From assembly GCA_034431315.1 (NCBI GenBank), contig DAOUDK010000041.1:1-30902 (forward strand): a DNA stretch of 30,902 nt. Reading direction: 5' to 3'. This document shows, one piece after another, positions 29,083-30,902 of the stretch (positions are counted from its first letter, which is position 1; every line of letters begins with the position of its first letter). Below the pieces are notes generated by a model that was not told the DNA's origin, did no database searches, and was given only the letters and a program-made list of their open reading frames with translations. This DNA is from JAUWOY01 sp034431315 (GTDB lineage: Bacteria > Chloroflexota > Anaerolineae > VGOG01). The position numbers and the translations under genes are program-made.

Positions 29083-30219
29083 ATGATCGCCAAACGAGCA
29101 GAAGAGATCAAACCCTTTATCGTCATGGATGTCCTGGAGAGGGCGCGCGCTATGGAACGTGAGGGCATCCACATAATCCACCTGGAGGTAGGCGAGCCCG
29201 ATTTCGACACCCCGCAATGCGTCAAAGATGCGGCCTGCCTGGCCCTGGAAGAGGGACACACCCATTACACCCACAGCCTCGGTAATCTGAAGCTCAGGGA
29301 AGCTATTTGTGAGCACTACTTTGAGAGATACGGCGCATCGGTGCATCCTGACCAGATCGTGATAACTTCGGGGACTTCACCTGCCATGTTCCTTCTGTTC
29401 TCGGCCCTCTTGGAGGAAGGCGACGAGGTGATCGTCTCCGACCCCCATTACGCCTGCTATCCCAACTTCATCAGATTCGTGCAGGGCGTTCCCGTGGCAG
29501 TGCCGGTTTACGAAGAAGACGGCTTTCAATACAGGCCTGAGGCGATCAGAGAGAAAATCACCAATAGAACGAAGGCGATATTCATAAACTCGCCTTCCAA
29601 TCCGACTGGCAACCTGTTGTCCGAAAGCCGCATGAGGGCCATTGCCGAATTCTCACCCTACGTCATCTCCGATGAGATCTATCATGGCCTGGTTTACGAG
29701 GGCCAAGAACACTCCATTTTGGAATTCACGGACCATGCTTTTGTCCTGAACGGCTTTTCAAAGCTGTACGCCATGACCGGGCTCAGACTCGGCTACCTGA
29801 TCGCGCCCCAGCCGTTCATCCGGCCCATCCAGAAAATACAGCAGAACTTCTTCATCTCCGCCAACTCCGTGGTTCAGATCGCCGGAATCGCTGCCCTGGA
29901 AGAAGCAGGGGAAGACGTGGCCCGCATGAAGAGCATCTACGACGAGCGAAGGCAATACATAGTCAAACGCCTCAAGGAGCTAGGCTTTGGCATCACCGTT
30001 GAACCCACCGGGGCCTTTTACGTATTTGCCAACGCCAGGCACATCTCGAAGGATTCATACAAACTGGCCTTCGACATCCTGGAAAAAGCCCACGTGGGGG
30101 TGACGCCGGGGATTGATTTTGGGGACAATGGCGAGGGATACCTCAGGTTTTCGTATGCAAACTCGATGGAGAACATAGTTGAAGGGTTGAACAGGATAGA
30201 GCGTTATCTTCGGATTTGA
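29083..30219 (+). CDS. Class I/II PLP aminotransferase
   Basis: The 378-residue protein is a second fold-type I aminotransferase, sharing layout with the one at 6837: HLEVGEPDFDTPQCVKDAA, HTHYTHSLGNLKLREAI, INSPSNPTGNLLSESRMRAI, VISDEIYHGLVYEG and the PLP lysine K227 in LNGFSKLYAMTGLRLGY. Differences in substrate loops (TSGTSPAMFLLFSALLEEGD; QKIQQNFFISANSVVQIAG) indicate another amino acid preference, possibly aromatic, branched-chain or alanine. AAAAGGAG 10 nt before ATG 29083 is a good ribosome site. The gene ends 40 nt before a strong terminator. Confidence 0.88.
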   Translation: MIAKRAEEIKPFIVMDVLERARAMEREGIHIIHLEVGEPDFDTPQCVKDAACLALEEGHTHYTHSLGNLKLREAICEHYFERYGASVHPDQIVITSGTSPAMFLLFSALLEEGDEVIVSDPHYACYPNFIRFVQGVPVAVPVYEEDGFQYRPEAIREKITNRTKAIFINSPSNPTGNLLSESRMRAIAEFSPYVISDEIYHGLVYEGQEHSILEFTDHAFVLNGFSKLYAMTGLRLGYLIAPQPFIRPIQKIQQNFFISANSVVQIAGIAALEEAGEDVARMKSIYDERRQYIVKRLKELGFGITVEPTGAFYVFANARHISKDSYKLAFDILEKAHVGVTPGIDFGDNGEGYLRFSYANSMENIVEGLNRIERYLRI

Positions 30220-30259
30220 CTCCTCCGAAAACTGGGGCTCCTTCGGCGACAACAAAAAA

Positions 30260-30297
30260 GCCACCTGTGCGGTTGGCGCAGGTGGCTTCTTCTCTTT
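30260..30297. terminator. Intrinsic terminator, probably bidirectional
   Basis: GCCACCTGTGC (30260-30270) and GCGCAGGTGGC (30276-30286) form an 11-bp stem with one G-T wobble and a 5-nt loop, followed by TTCTTCTCTTT; on the other strand the stem is followed by a T-run from the upstream AAAAAA. It lies between the plus-strand aminotransferase and the minus-strand membrane protein. Confidence 0.88.
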
Positions 30298-30344
30298 CAT
30301 CAGGCATATACAGCGCGGCGAACCGCGAACACGCTGTTATGCCG

Positions 30345-30755
30345 TCACCTCGCTGTCTTCTCAATAGATTGCCGAATAGCTTTCTCAAGGTCACTCGGAA
30401 CATTGGTGCCAATTCGATATTGCTTACCTGCTTTCATCTTGATCTCGACGGCATGAGAGCCAGCAACACTATAGAGCCAGCCATGAGGGGTCAGGCGAAT
30501 TCCCCAGCCATAGTGCCACGGGTTTTCCACGGCCTGGCACGATTCAATATCCTTCAAGGGAAATCTCTTTCGAATGATTCCTGGCCCAAATCGAATCTTG
30601 AGAGCATCTTCCTCAATCACTACAGTTAGCGTGGCGAACGACACCAGGCCGACTGCAAAGATAATCAGACCTGCGAGGGCAATCCAACTGAAACCATAAA
30701 CAGCCATGTGATACGTAATGTAAACCGGCCCGATGGCCAATGCAATTATGTTCAA
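30345..30755 (-). CDS. Membrane protein with PH-like domain, 5' end uncertain
   Basis: The product has two membrane segments at the start (NIIALAIGPVYITYHMAVYG and FSWIALAGLIIFAVGLVSFA), then a beta-rich domain of about 85 residues (TVVIEEDALKIRFGPGIIRK, RFPLKDIESCQAVENPWHYG, WGIRLTPHGWLYSVAGSHAV, EIKMKAGKQYRIGTN) like bacterial PH domains. Only a TTG at 30755 can serve as start in this frame, without a ribosome site. The frame stays open 5' for about 30 more codons, including RYQHTQIGYL directly before the TTG, up to a TAA at an A8 run. An ATG at 30849 lies just before that run in another frame, so a frameshift is suspected. Function unknown. Confidence 0.6.
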   Translation of the reverse strand: MNIIALAIGPVYITYHMAVYGFSWIALAGLIIFAVGLVSFATLTVVIEEDALKIRFGPGIIRKRFPLKDIESCQAVENPWHYGWGIRLTPHGWLYSVAGSHAVEIKMKAGKQYRIGTNVPSDLEKAIRQSIEKTAR

Positions 30756-30902
30756 ATAGCCGATCTGCGTGTGCTGATAGCGATTGAGAGTGTATCGGAG
30801 AATAGTAGACAGATCTCTGCTAAGTGCACTTGGGGCTTTTTTTTAACATAAGTAGCTCTTTTACATCTGAATAGCATCTCTTTCCTGCTGGTTATCGCCT
30901 TC

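Noticed and set aside
1..30902. tRNA or rRNA genes
   Set aside because: No cloverleaf with a T-loop GGTTCGAAT-type segment plus acceptor stem, and no rRNA-like segment, was noticed on either strand by eye.

Overview
The window looks like chromosome of an anaerobic bacterium, most plausibly a member of Chloroflexota (Anaerolineae-like). This is an inference from GC-rich coding sequence, strong AGGAGG ribosome sites mixed with GTG/TTG starts, a 2-hydroxyacyl-CoA dehydratase-type gene, glycosidase/O-antigen-ligase chimeras, and many word-built palindromic repeats between and inside genes. No rRNA, tRNA, CRISPR array, phage or transposase gene was seen.

Layout. (1) 60-3092: a benzoyl-CoA reductase/2-hydroxyacyl-CoA dehydratase subunit and a membrane-associated alkaline-phosphatase-superfamily protein. 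(2) 3105-8061: a well-bounded transcription unit with a near-consensus promoter at its head and a strong hairpin at its end. It carries a class V aminotransferase, a TumA/TumE-like toxin-antitoxin pair, SerA, a ParB-like protein resembling free serine kinases (SerK/SbnI) and a class I aminotransferase: a serine/O-phosphoserine locus interrupted by a toxin-antitoxin pair. (3) 8097-9365 (minus): rplY (L25/Ctc) with hicB and hicA downstream, from a near-consensus promoter and ending at the same hairpin. (4) 9426-16724: surface-glycan genes: a glycosidase-like domain fused to an O-antigen ligase, UDP-glucuronate decarboxylase-like enzyme, a second O-antigen ligase, GtrA-like protein and a GT4 glycosyltransferase. 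(5) 16838-19240: zinc-ribbon Nudix hydrolase, half-size permease and glycerate 2-kinase, tightly coupled. (6) 19286-21567: a membrane protein, a tail-anchored tandem-repeat (beta-solenoid-like) protein with its own promoter, a repeat-rich gap with a 50-codon ORF, and an Arg/Lys-rich hypothetical protein. (7) 21732-30219: a run of plus-strand genes: DUF6504 protein, MutT-type Nudix, divergent PRPP synthetase, histidine phosphatase with an apparent AUC start, an alpha-alpha-toroid protein, two methyltransferases, YgbA-like protein, phosphoribosyltransferase, TrmO, a membrane protein and a second class I aminotransferase. (8) 30260-30902: terminator and a minus-strand PH-like membrane protein whose 5' end looks frameshifted.

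How the genes fit. The serine unit makes phosphohydroxypyruvate (SerA), transaminates it (class V and possibly class I enzymes), and may interconvert serine and O-phosphoserine through the SerK-like kinase; glycerate kinase further along is metabolically adjacent. Region 4 provides UDP-xylose-type sugar, glycosyl transfer, lipid-linked sugar handling and polymer ligation. Region 7 mixes nucleotide-pool, PRPP and tRNA-modification functions.

The most unusual property is the repeat load. At least six sequence-unrelated families of short-word imperfect palindromes occur. Some are carried in frame inside genes, some form the C-terminal codons of genes, and one appears to supply a ribosome-binding site. 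Two copies of one roughly 100-bp element lie 11 kb apart in opposite orientation with identical architecture.
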